A DNA stretch of 64,000 bases, from the NCBI RefSeq assembly GCF_001552595.1, contig NZ_BCRM01000008.1, positions 1 through 64,000 on the forward strand, given 5' to 3'. Positions 1 through 7,920 of this stretch are shown here, piece by piece (positions within the stretch are counted from its first letter, which is position 1; each line of letters begins with the position of its first letter). Under the pieces are notes generated by a model. It was not told where the DNA came from. It saw only the letters and a list, made by a program, of their open reading frames with translations, and did no database searches. This stretch comes from Rhodococcus erythropolis NBRC 15567 (GTDB lineage Bacteria > Actinomycetota > Actinomycetes > Mycobacteriales > Mycobacteriaceae). Both the position numbers and the translations under genes were made by a program.

Positions 1-868
1 AGACACCGTCACCGTCTGAGCCGACGCCGACGAACTCACAAAGCCAGCACCGGCGGTGAAGTCAGCCGTAACACTCTGAGCGCCAGCAGCATCGAACGAA
101 TGGCTCAACGTCGCAACACCCGCGGAGACTGCCACCGGTGAACCAATGGCCGTGCCGTTCGACTTGAACTGCACCGAACCCACAGCATTGTTCGGAGCCA
201 CGGTAGCGGTCAGATCAACCGCCGTACCCGTGATCGCCGTCGCCGGAACCGAGAGCGACGTCGTCGTCTCGACATCGACCGGAGCCGGATCCGAAACGGT
301 CACCGTCTGAGCGGACGCCGAGGAGCTGACAAACCCTGCACCGGCAGTGAAGTCAGCGGTAACACTTTGTGCACCAGCAGCATCGAACGAATGCGACAGC
401 GTCGCAACACCCGACGCGACTGCCACCGGCGAACCGATCGCCGCACCGTTCGACTTGAACTGCACCGTACCGACAGCATTGTTCGGAGCAACCGTCGCCG
501 TCAGATCAACCGCCGCACCCGTAACCGCCGTCGCCGGAACCGACAGCGACGTCGTCGTCTCGACATCCACCGGAGCCGGATCAGACACCGTCACCGTCTG
601 AGCCGACGCCGACGAACTCACAAACCCTGCACCAGCGGTGAAGTCCGCCGTAACACTTTGTGCACCAGCAGCATCGAAGATGTGCGAGAGCGTCGCGGTC
701 CCACCGGAAACTGTCACCGGAGTGCCGATAGCCGCACCGTTCGACTTGAACTGCACCGTACCGACAGCATTGTTCGGAGCAACCGTCGCAGTCAGATCAA
801 CAGCCGTACCCGTGATCGCCGTCGCCGGAACCGACAACGACGTCGTCGTCTCGACATCGACCGGAGCC
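1..868 (-). repeat. Tandem 291-bp repeats encoding Ig-like modules
   Basis: Three head-to-tail copies of a 291-bp unit are visible, seen by the recurrence of gacgtcgtcgtctcgacat at 257, 548 and 839. The unit is exactly 97 codons, so copy-number change keeps the reading frame. The copies are nearly identical in DNA as well as protein, suggesting recent duplication or ongoing homogenisation. The array continues past the window edge. Confidence 0.9.
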
Positions 869-1683
869 GAAGTAATGCTGATTGTCGCGAGCGGACCCGC
901 GCCCGCGTTCAGGTTCGCATTTCCCTTTGCATCGCGCGGGCTGCACCTGGTCGGCGCCCATTGTGTGCCACCAAGGAAACTGGCGCGAGCCAGCTGAGTA
1001 TTGAAATTCTTGTCGTCGCCGTAGTTGGCGGCAGTACCAGCAGTTCGAATTGTCGGTTGAATTACACCCGATGCGCCAGCGACCATCGTCACGTCTATCG
1101 CAGGCAACCTGAACCAACTGTCGCCGTTGCTGTTTGTGCTGCCGTCCAAGTTCTTCTTGGTTTTGGGAGCTCGGATGCCACCCTCGCTGTTGGTGCTGTT
1201 GGCAGCACCGTTCCCAACCACCTGATTACTACCTGAAATTCGCAGGTAAGGACCATTTGCATCCTCGACACCCGCATCACTGATTCGAATAACAGTGGGC
1301 GCAACACCATCGAGATTGAACGAAGTCCCTGCGACGATTGCCGCGCTGACGAAGGTCGCGTTGCTCGGCAGCGTGAAGTCGTTCTTCAAGCGCGACAGGT
1401 TCGTCGTCGTCGCACCTGAATCAGAGTTTGGGTAAGAGGATGCATTTGTCTGCATCCGGAAGGTGAATGTTTCTCCGGGAGAGACTGTTCCGGGAGCATC
1501 AACTGTAACGGAGCTGGTCGTCATCTTGTCGACAGTGAGCACGGACTTCGCCTGACACGCAGTCTGAAATGTCGTCGTAACAGGCGCCGCGGACGCGGGC
1601 GTGCCGACCAGCAGCATTCCGGCGACCATGGCGGTTCCGGTTATGGGCACGGCGAATCGCCGCAACTGAGAGATTTGGGGCAT
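1..1683 (-). CDS. Secreted Ig-like repeat protein (partial, C-terminus beyond window)
   Basis: The frame is open from an ATG to the window edge (561 codons, no stop). A GAAGGAAG ribosome site lies just before the ATG. The first ~35 residues form a signal peptide: a basic start (QLRRF), a hydrophobic stretch, then TPASAAP as a likely cleavage site. Residues ~36-270 form a non-repeated N-terminal domain. From ~residue 272 onward there are 97-residue Ig-like modules (TTTSLSVPAT, VGTVQFKSNG, GAQSVTADFT) resembling the bacterial group-3 Ig-like family (Big_3_5). Such proteins are usually exported surface or adhesion proteins. The C-terminus and any anchor are not visible, so the specific role is unknown. 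Confidence 0.85.
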   Translation of the reverse strand, partial: MPQISQLRRFAVPITGTAMVAGMLLVGTPASAAPVTTTFQTACQAKSVLTVDKMTTSSVTVDAPGTVSPGETFTFRMQTNASSYPNSDSGATTTNLSRLKNDFTLPSNATFVSAAIVAGTSFNLDGVAPTVIRISDAGVEDANGPYLRISGSNQVVGNGAANSTNSEGGIRAPKTKKNLDGSTNSNGDSWFRLPAIDVTMVAGASGVIQPTIRTAGTAANYGDDKNFNTQLARASFLGGTQWAPTRCSPRDAKGNANLNAGAGPLATISITSAPVDVETTTSLSVPATAITGTAVDLTATVAPNNAVGTVQFKSNGAAIGTPVTVSGGTATLSHIFDAAGAQSVTADFTAGAGFVSSSASAQTVTVSDPAPVDVETTTSLSVPATAVTGAAVDLTATVAPNNAVGTVQFKSNGAAIGSPVAVASGVATLSHSFDAAGAQSVTADFTAGAGFVSSSASAQTVTVSDPAPVDVETTTSLSVPATAITGTAVDLTATVAPNNAVGSVQFKSNGTAIGSPVAVSAGVATLSHSFDAAGAQSVTADFTAGAGFVSSSASAQTVTVS

Positions 1684-1995
1684 GGGCACTTCCTTCGGAA
1701 GGGCAAACATAAGCAGTGGATTCGGACAAAACGTGTGCGCGCCGTCACAACATAACGAAAAAACTAGTACGCGTACTACTTTTGGCAAGACACTTGTCCA
1801 ATTCACCCCGGACTCACCCTCACATCACCTGACGGGGGATGGAAAAGCAGGGTATGGAAGCCCGATTGAACGCAAAACTAACGCCAAAGCGGTCTATCGA
1901 CAACGCTTTTGGTGGTCAACTCGTCAATCGGCGGGAAAAATTTGATATTCCGCCAGTTCAGAAAAAGTTCCAAACCTACCAGTACGAAAGTACGA
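1684..1995. other. Gene-free region upstream of the Ig-like gene, with a 14-bp palindrome
   Basis: No supported gene lies here. The clearest element is a perfect palindrome, TAGTACGCGTACTA, at 1765-1778, about 82 bp upstream of the Ig-protein start codon, where an operator would be expected. It sits in an AT-richer patch (aacgaaaaaactag). Nothing else is recognised up to the serS terminator. Confidence 0.45.
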
Positions 1996-2030
1996 ATCAG
2001 GGCCGCGACGGAGTCCGTCGCGGCCCTGAT
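1996..2030. terminator. Strong terminator hairpin after serS
   Basis: A perfect 16-bp inverted repeat (ATCAGGGCCGCGACGG and its complement) is separated by the 3-nt loop AGT. It lies 18 bp beyond the serS stop codon. The plus-strand side is followed by a T-rich stretch (tgtgtttgtt). On the serS side the T tract is weak. Confidence 0.85.
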
Positions 2031-2047
2031 TGTGTTTGTTCAGTGTG

Positions 2048-3301
2048 TCAGCGAAGCACATCCGTGCCGACAAACGGCACCAATGCCTCGGGCACTCGCA
2101 CCGAGCCGTCGGCCTGCTGATGATTCTCGAGAATCGACACGATCCAGCGCGTCGTTGCCAGGGTGCCGTTGAGAGTGGCAGCCGTCTGCGGCTTGCCGTT
2201 CTCGTCGCGGTACCGAACTCCGAGGCGGCGGGCCTGGAAAGTCGTGCAGTTGGACGTCGATGTCAGCTCGCGGTAGGTGCCCTGCGTCGGAACCCATGCC
2301 TCGCAGTCGAACTTACGCGCAGCCGAAGAACCGAGATCTCCGCCGGCGACGTCGATCACGCGGTAAGGAACGTCGATGGCGGCCAACATGTCTCGCTCCC
2401 AGCCGAGGAGACGCTGGTGTTCGGCGTCGGCATCCTCTGGACGGCAGTACGTGAACATCTCTACCTTGTCGAACTGATGGACACGGATGATGCCGCGGGT
2501 GTCCTTCCCGTAGCTGCCGGCCTCACGGCGGAAGCACGAGGACCAACCGGCGTAACGCTTCGGGCCTTCGTTCAGTTCGAGGATCTCGCCCGAGTGGTAG
2601 CCGGCCATGGGTACCTCGGAAGTTCCGACAAGGTACAGGTCGTCATCCTGCAAGTGGTAGATCTCGTCCGAGTGAGCACCGAGGAAGCCGGTACCCGCCA
2701 TGATTTCCGGGCGTACGAGCACCGGCGGAATCATCATCGTGAATCCGTTGGCGATCGCCTTCTGCGCCGCCAACTGCAGCAGTCCGAGCTGGAGCATGGC
2801 TCCGTAGCCGGTCATGAAGTAGAAGCGCGAACCCGAAACCTTGGCGCCGCGTTCCATGTCGATCAGGCCGAGCGACTCACCCAGCTCGAGGTGATCCTTC
2901 GGCTCGAAGTCGAACTTCGGAATCTCACCGACGTGTTCGAGCACGATGTAATCGTCCTCGCCGCCGGCCGGCGCACCTTCTTGTACGACGTTGGAAATCG
3001 CGCGGTGTGCGGCGTCGAGCGCGGCCTGCGCCTCGTGTTGCGCGGCCTCGGCTTCCTTGACCTTGGCCGCCAGTTCCTTGGAACCCTCGAGCAGCGCGGG
3101 ACGCTCCTCCGGAGATGCCTGTCCGACCTTCTTGCCGAAGGCCTTCTGCTCTGCGCGGAGGTTGTCTCCGGTCAGAACGGCAGCGCGTCGGGACGCGTCG
3201 GCTTCGAGCAGAGCGTCGACCAGTCCTGGATCTTCTCCACGGGTGCGCTGCGACTCGCGGACGATTTCGGGGTTCTCACGGAGAAACTTGAGGTCAATCA
3301 C
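2048..3301 (-). CDS. serS: Seryl-tRNA synthetase
   Basis: Charges tRNA-Ser (and tRNA-Sec where present) with serine in the cytoplasm. The 417-residue length is normal for class IIa SerRS. The N-terminus ([10 protein letters not shown], then charged heptad-rich residues ~28-105) is the antiparallel coiled coil that grips the tRNA arm. Class II motif 2 is visible at ~256-285 ([23 protein letters not shown]). The serine-site TSTSNC segment is at ~347, and motif 3 with its arginine (NGTLATTRW) at ~377. It is monocistronic with its own terminator. The neighbours reproduce the M. tuberculosis Rv3834c locus. Confidence 0.98.
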   Translation of the reverse strand: MIDLKFLRENPEIVRESQRTRGEDPGLVDALLEADASRRAAVLTGDNLRAEQKAFGKKVGQASPEERPALLEGSKELAAKVKEAEAAQHEAQAALDAAHRAISNVVQEGAPAGGEDDYIVLEHVGEIPKFDFEPKDHLELGESLGLIDMERGAKVSGSRFYFMTGYGAMLQLGLLQLAAQKAIANGFTMMIPPVLVRPEIMAGTGFLGAHSDEIYHLQDDDLYLVGTSEVPMAGYHSGEILELNEGPKRYAGWSSCFRREAGSYGKDTRGIIRVHQFDKVEMFTYCRPEDADAEHQRLLGWERDMLAAIDVPYRVIDVAGGDLGSSAARKFDCEAWVPTQGTYRELTSTSNCTTFQARRLGVRYRDENGKPQTAATLNGTLATTRWIVSILENHQQADGSVRVPEALVPFVGTDVLR

Positions 3302-3366
3302 GACTTCGAACTTTACCCACTCACCGCAGCTCGCCGACGGTCACGTCCACGTCGGAGAGGGGGAGA

Positions 3367-3762
3367 TCACGATTCGAGCAGACTCAGGTAGTCCTCGCGT
3401 CCGAACATCCGAGCCGCGTCGACGGCCGTCGGGTGTCCGCCTTTCGGGTCGGCTCCCCCGCTCACCAGCGCTTTCACCACCGCATCCTCGCCCTTGAAGA
3501 CGGCTCCGGCGAGGGGTGTCTGGTTCTTGTCGTTGGGCCGGTTGACGTCGGCGCCGCGCTCGATCAAGGCAACGACGGCGTCAGCGTGACCGTGATACGC
3601 CGCCAACATGACGAGCGTGTCGCCACTCTCGTTGGTCAGATTGACGGGAACTCCAGCATCGACGTACGACGCCAGCCCGGCCGCGTCGCCGGTTCGTGCC
3701 ATGTCGAAGAGCCGGCCCGCCAGCTCGACAGCCTCGGGATCGAGTGGGGTGTTTTCGCTCAT
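3367..3762 (-). CDS. Small ankyrin-repeat protein
   Basis: A 131-residue protein made almost wholly of ankyrin repeats: units around residues 14-45 (TGDAAGLASYVDAGVPVN), 46-80 (GDTLVMLAAYHGHADAVVALI), 81-112 (NQTPLAGAVFKGEDAVVKALV) and a capping helix. It is probably a cytosolic protein-binding module; the partner is unknown. The chosen ATG gives MSENTPLDPE. A longer frame runs upstream but has no family similarity and would cross the divergent promoter. The gene is divergent from the septum-formation gene, and a long imperfect dyad lies directly in front of its start codon. Confidence 0.85.
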   Translation of the reverse strand: MSENTPLDPEAVELAGRLFDMARTGDAAGLASYVDAGVPVNLTNESGDTLVMLAAYHGHADAVVALIERGADVNRPNDKNQTPLAGAVFKGEDAVVKALVSGGADPKGGHPTAVDAARMFGREDYLSLLES

Positions 3763-3763
3763 G

Positions 3764-3803
3764 ACTACAAAATACTCACAGACGCGTTTGTGAGTTTTGT
3801 AGT
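3764..3803. promoter_or_regulatory. Long inverted repeat in divergent promoter
   Basis: The left arm ACTACAAAATACTCACA and right arm TGTGAGTTTTGTAGT pair over 15 bp, with a 2-nt bulge in the left arm and an 8-nt centre. It lies one base from the ankyrin-gene ATG and 30 bp before the divergent gene. It could be an operator overlapping the start of a leaderless or near-leaderless ankyrin transcript, or an RNA hairpin in its leader. The cognate regulator is not identifiable. Confidence 0.6.
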
Positions 3804-3832
3804 GAAGGTTCGATATCGCCACGGCAACAGGC

Positions 3833-4939
3833 ATGATGGAATCGATGTCCGAAGACAAGATCGAGAAGTCGCCAGATCCGGCAGATCCCCAGGGGACGCC
3901 GGCGAAGAAAACTGTCTCAGCGAGTCGCACCCGTCGGGTCCTGGCTGCCGTGGCGGTAGGTGCGGTGGTCGCCGCGATCGCAACGATCGCGATTTCCGGT
4001 GGATTGAACAAGGACGACTCGTCCTCGGTCAGTGTCAGTGGTGGCGGTCCGGCAGCGACGGGATCTACTCGCGACGACGCCTTCACCGCGGCTGCGGCCG
4101 GCGACTGCCTCAACTGGACGCCTGCGACCGAGTCGGGCGGGGACCGCACGGACATGTCAAAGGTTCAGTGCGGAACTGAACACCGCTTCGAGGTTGCCGG
4201 ACCACTCGACCTGTCGGTGTTCCCCGGCGCCGAGTTCGGCCCCGGTTCCCGGTACCCGGGCGCCCTTCGATTCGCCGAACTCCGCGACGAGCACTGCACA
4301 CCCATCGTCATGTCCTACCTCGATTCGAAGTTCGATCCCAAGGGCAAGTTCAGCGTCGGCCTGATGTTCCCGAGCGAATCGGGTTGGGCTTCGGGCGAGC
4401 GCGCACTGCGTTGCGGCTTGCAGTTCTCGACCACGACCGGCGAACTACAACCGTTCGTGGGCCGCGTGGCGGACCAGGACCAGTCGAACGTGTGGGACGT
4501 CGGCACGTGCATCGGCATCAACCAGAACCTCCCGACCGATCCGGTCGATTGCGCGAAACCGCATGCATACGAGGTTATTTCGGTGATCGACCTCGGCACT
4601 CAATTCCCGGGCGCAATGCCGTCGGTCGAAGATCAGGACCGTTACCTCGAGGGCGTCTGCACTCAGGCGTCCAACGAGTACCTTGGTTCCGCAGACGCGC
4701 TTCGCGACAAGACGCTGACGCTGTTCTGGGACAACATTTCACTGGAAAGCTGGTTGGCCGGTAGCCGCCGAGTCAATTGTTCGATCGGCAAAGAGGTCGA
4801 AACCGGCGGGTTTGCCGCGATCACCGGAAGCGCCAAGGGCGAAATCCTGATCAACGGCGCCGCTCCGGTCCCGCCACCCGCTGCACCGGAAGGTCGGTCG
4901 CTGCCGACGCCGTTGCCCGGCGCAGCTCCGCCGTCGTAA
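3833..4939 (+). CDS. Septum-formation family membrane protein (Rv3835-like)
   Basis: A 368-residue single-pass membrane protein. It has a cytoplasmic tail of ~35 residues rich in charge and proline, then one transmembrane helix (~34-56, VLAAVAVGAVVAAIATIAI). The large extracytoplasmic part carries paired cysteines (GDCLNW, VQCGTEH, EHCTPI, LRCGL, GTCIG, VDCAKPH, GVCTQ, VNCSIG), typical of the Septum_form domain (PF13845), and a proline-rich tail. Position beside serS matches Rv3835. The ATG used is the first of three close candidates (3833, 3836, 3845), and none has a strong ribosome site. The exact division role is not established. Confidence 0.85.
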   Translation: MMESMSEDKIEKSPDPADPQGTPAKKTVSASRTRRVLAAVAVGAVVAAIATIAISGGLNKDDSSSVSVSGGGPAATGSTRDDAFTAAAAGDCLNWTPATESGGDRTDMSKVQCGTEHRFEVAGPLDLSVFPGAEFGPGSRYPGALRFAELRDEHCTPIVMSYLDSKFDPKGKFSVGLMFPSESGWASGERALRCGLQFSTTTGELQPFVGRVADQDQSNVWDVGTCIGINQNLPTDPVDCAKPHAYEVISVIDLGTQFPGAMPSVEDQDRYLEGVCTQASNEYLGSADALRDKTLTLFWDNISLESWLAGSRRVNCSIGKEVETGGFAAITGSAKGEILINGAAPVPPPAAPEGRSLPTPLPGAAPPS

Positions 4940-4942
4940 GCC

Positions 4943-5293
4943 ATGACGGTGACTATGACGCCCGACCGGTTCGAGGAACTGGTCGGCGAGGCGCTCGATC
5001 TGATTCCGCCCGAACTTGCCAAGGCCATCGACAACGTCGTGGTGCTTGTCGAAGCGCGTGACGAGGAAGAACCGGGGCTGCTCGGTTTGTATCAGGGCGT
5101 CGCTCTGACCGAGCGGGATTCTCATTACGGTGGGTACCTGCCGGACACGGTCACTATTTTCCGCGATTCGATACTCGACATCTGTGCATCCGAGGACGAG
5201 GTTGTTCACGAGGTTGCCGTGACCGTCATCCACGAGATCGCGCACTACTTCGGTATCGAAGAAGACAGATTGCACGAACTCGGCTGGGGCTGA
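4943..5293 (+). CDS. Small zincin-like metallopeptidase (Rv3836-like)
   Basis: A 116-residue protein of the minimal zincin family (PF06262/DUF1025). The zinc site HEIAHYFG lies near residue 93, followed by the downstream acid/His region (EEDRLHELGWG) at the C-terminus. The N-terminal part (FEELVGEALDLIPPEL) is the family's conserved start. The gene begins 3 nt after the preceding stop, so the two are almost certainly co-transcribed, as in M. tuberculosis. Substrates are not known. No signal peptide, so probably cytosolic. Confidence 0.88.
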   Translation: MTVTMTPDRFEELVGEALDLIPPELAKAIDNVVVLVEARDEEEPGLLGLYQGVALTERDSHYGGYLPDTVTIFRDSILDICASEDEVVHEVAVTVIHEIAHYFGIEEDRLHELGWG

Positions 5294-5426
5294 GGGCAAA
5301 GTCGTCCGATTTCGGGGGAACCAAAAGCGGCCGGTATGCATCAAACTATGTGCGGGGGGATTTCTACGGCTGTGTGCACGACCTCCCGGCCACTTATCCG
5401 CCCTGGTCAGGAAGGAGTTCGGCACT

Positions 5427-5726
5427 ATGTACGTCGACCCTCAAGCCCTAGTTGCCGCCGCAATGGAACTCGAGTCTGCGGCGACGCGATTGCGCGGAAT
5501 CGTCTCTACTGCGCAGCCGACGCTACGCGTTCTCCCAGCCGGATCCGAGGAAGTGTCCGGTAGCGCGGCAAATTACTTCAACACCATCTCGGACAGCCTT
5601 GCCTCGTCCACCGATCGGGCAATCGAGGAGCTCACCGCGGCTGCGGCAGCTCTGCGCAAGAATGCAGCTGCCTACGAGCTCGAAGACCAGCTCACCAAGT
5701 CCAGCCTGGCAGCCGCACCGATCTGA
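5427..5726 (+). CDS. PE-family protein (type VII secretion substrate)
   Basis: The 99-residue length matches a bare PE domain. Visible features are the start MYVDPQALVAAAMELESAAT, the turn VLPAGSEEVS at ~35-44 between two long helices, and the type VII export motif YxxxD (YELED) at 83-87. PE proteins pair with a PPE partner and leave the cell through an ESX system; here the PPE gene follows by 67 nt and an EspG chaperone gene comes after it. A good ribosome site (aggaaggag) precedes the ATG. It lacks the PE sequence motif proper, as expected outside mycobacteria. No ESX membrane genes are in the window. Confidence 0.8.
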   Translation: MYVDPQALVAAAMELESAATRLRGIVSTAQPTLRVLPAGSEEVSGSAANYFNTISDSLASSTDRAIEELTAAAAALRKNAAAYELEDQLTKSSLAAAPI

Positions 5727-5793
5727 TCGACAGAAATCGAACTCGGTAACTCGGCAACTCGGCAACACAGTCACACTTCCTGGGGGAAGAACA

Positions 5794-7062
5794 ATGGTCG
5801 GCATCACCGGCGTCATCTGGTATCCACGGGGCGCAGCACCCAACTCTGCAGCACTGGTCGCCGGGGCCGGGCCGGTCCCTCTCGGTGTGGCGGCCGGGGC
5901 CTGGTCCACCGTGTCGTCCGGACTGACCGACACCGCTGCGTCCATCTCTCGCGTGATGGCGGACCTTCGCACCGGGTGGTCAGGAGAAGCCGCGGATGCC
6001 GCGTTGAGCAAGTTCGCACCGTTCCAGGAATGGGCTGCCTCGGCCGCGCTGCTCGCCGGAGAAACCGCTGGTAAAGCCCAAGTGCAGTCCGGTTCCTACA
6101 CCGTCGCCACCCTGGCCATGCCGTCCCTGGCGGAGATCGCGGCGGTTCAAGCGGCCAAGGTCGCCGCGTACTCCATCGGCGGGGCCCTGGTCGGCGGGGC
6201 TGCTGCCGCCGAGGCTGCCGAAGAAGCACTCAAAATTCGAGCGGCGGTGACGATGGAAACGTACGACGCCGCAACGACGCATCTGGCCGTGCAGCAGAAC
6301 TTCGATTCACCACCGTCCATCGCGGAACCCACAGCTGGGGCATCCGCTTCGGCCGAAAGCCCAGGCAGTGCTGCACGACAGTCCGTCGTGCAAGCGGCAT
6401 CAACGCTCGCTGACGTAATCGCGGATCCCGTGCGCGCCGCAACCGCTGCTGTCGCATCCGTAGCTTCCAACCCGGTATTTGCCGCCGCTGCCTCACAGGC
6501 CGGTGCCATCTCCGGTGGAGCGTCGGCCGCCGTCAGTGCCGCGACCACCGCCGTCACGGGCGCCACCACTGCCGCATCAACTCTCGCGACGGCCGGAGCA
6601 GGACTCACCGGACTGGGCGGCGCAGGGCTCGGTGGCGCAGGACTCGGCGGCGCGAGACTCGGCGCTTCCACACCATCACTGTTCGGCGCCCCCTCGGCAA
6701 GTCGGGCAACGGCACAGGTCAGCGCAGCTTCCGCGACCACCGGAGCCGGAGCATTCGCGGGCTCGTCGTCGAGCAGCAGCACCGGCCGGCACGCTCTTCC
6801 GGATCCCTCCACCGGCCAGAGCGCCGCGCGCCAGAACCCCGTGACCTCGCCGGTTCAGGGCACCGTCGATACCGTCAAAGTGGATCCGGCCCGAACCGCA
6901 GGCGGATCTGCGCCGATCGCCGGCGGCCGTCATGCGGCCCAATCTGAAGACGAGACCGAGCACGACACACCCGATTATCTGAAGCACTTCGAGCACTTCG
7001 CCGACGGCCGAACAGTCATCCCGTCCGTGATCGGTGGCGCACTCGAAACTGCAGAGCGTTGA
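5794..7062 (+). CDS. PPE-family protein
   Basis: A 422-residue protein. Residues 1-~175 resemble a PPE domain: helical, with the WxG turn WSG at 62-64 and the EspG-facing region downstream. The classical Pro-Pro-Glu is replaced by YPRGAAP. The rest is low-complexity Ala/Gly/Ser with GLGGA repeats around 270-285, ending in a His/Asp-rich tail. The ATG at 5794 follows GGGGGAAGA. An upstream extension in frame would overlap the PE gene and is rejected. It is likely secreted as a heterodimer with the PE protein. Its stop overlaps the espG-like start (TGATG). Confidence 0.78.
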   Translation: MVGITGVIWYPRGAAPNSAALVAGAGPVPLGVAAGAWSTVSSGLTDTAASISRVMADLRTGWSGEAADAALSKFAPFQEWAASAALLAGETAGKAQVQSGSYTVATLAMPSLAEIAAVQAAKVAAYSIGGALVGGAAAAEAAEEALKIRAAVTMETYDAATTHLAVQQNFDSPPSIAEPTAGASASAESPGSAARQSVVQAASTLADVIADPVRAATAAVASVASNPVFAAAASQAGAISGGASAAVSAATTAVTGATTAASTLATAGAGLTGLGGAGLGGAGLGGARLGASTPSLFGAPSASRATAQVSAASATTGAGAFAGSSSSSSTGRHALPDPSTGQSAARQNPVTSPVQGTVDTVKVDPARTAGGSAPIAGGRHAAQSEDETEHDTPDYLKHFEHFADGRTVIPSVIGGALETAER

Positions 7063-7880
7063 TGGTGGACCTCGGCACCTCACCTGATGGGTGGAATTTG
7101 CCTGTCGTCGCCCTGTCACAGGACGAAATCGACTATGTACGTGAGCGACTCGGGCTCGATGCGCTTCCCGTGGTTCTCGGTGGCGCGACGGTTCACGCCA
7201 GTGCGAGCGCTCACCATACAGCGATGCAGTCCGCGGCAGATTCGCTCTCCGAGCGCGATCTCCTCCCCGGCGGGGAGATCCATCACGAACTCAGTGCCCG
7301 CCTGCGCGTCCTGACCCACCCCAAATGGGAGTTGGCGCTGCGTCGGCATGTCGGTGGAAGGATTTCACGCCTCTGCGTCGCACAGGGCGAATTCCTTTGT
7401 GTCGAAGCAACTTCAACCGATTCTTCGTTCGCATTGTGCAGCGTCACCGCCGAACCAGCTGCACCCGTCGTCACCGCGCTCGGCAGCGCCGAAGCAATGC
7501 CGATTGCCGTGATCAACGCACCGACCGAGATGCTCAGCCTGGCATTCGGCGCCGGCCCGGATGCAGACAGCGTGACCTCGGCCTTGATCAACGCCGGGAT
7601 ACCCGAAGACGACGCGCGCCAACTGGGTAGCGCAATCGTCACATGCACCGCCTTCGCCGAATTGGTTGGAATACCACACAGTTTGGGAGCGACGACGCTC
7701 ATGACCGGCGCAGTGACTGTGTACGACACCTTGGCCGGCCGGCTCGTGGGTTCGACTACTCGGGCTGCCGACGGCACCGAGTGGACGTCCATCAGTTCCG
7801 GAACACCGCATCGCCTGCGACAAGCCGTGAACGCGCTGGTAACCGAACTCGAGGAATCGACGCCGGAGACTTCCGGGTAA
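7062..7880 (+). CDS. EspG-family chaperone for PE/PPE proteins
   Basis: A 272-residue cytosolic protein matching the ESX secretion-associated EspG family (PF14011) in length and layout: a beta-rich N-terminal half (residues ~10-120, with HPKWELALRR and SRLCVAQGEFLCVE) and an alpha/beta C-terminal half. EspG binds the tip of the PPE domain and delivers the pair to the ESX translocase. Its ATG overlaps the PPE stop codon, implying translational coupling. A TTG one codon earlier is possible but less likely. Assignment rests on family resemblance plus the PE-PPE context. Confidence 0.75.
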   Translation: MVDLGTSPDGWNLPVVALSQDEIDYVRERLGLDALPVVLGGATVHASASAHHTAMQSAADSLSERDLLPGGEIHHELSARLRVLTHPKWELALRRHVGGRISRLCVAQGEFLCVEATSTDSSFALCSVTAEPAAPVVTALGSAEAMPIAVINAPTEMLSLAFGAGPDADSVTSALINAGIPEDDARQLGSAIVTCTAFAELVGIPHSLGATTLMTGAVTVYDTLAGRLVGSTTRAADGTEWTSISSGTPHRLRQAVNALVTELEESTPETSG

Positions 7881-7920
7881 CCTCGGGGCGTCCCTTCAAC
7901 GCCCGGAGCCTTACTTCAGC

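Noticed and set aside
1-868. CRISPR-like repeat array
   Set aside because: Units are 291 bp, in-frame and coding, with no spacers.
2030-3391. Long plus-strand open frame across serS
   Set aside because: It is antisense to a clear seryl-tRNA synthetase and resembles no protein family. High GC leaves long chance frames.
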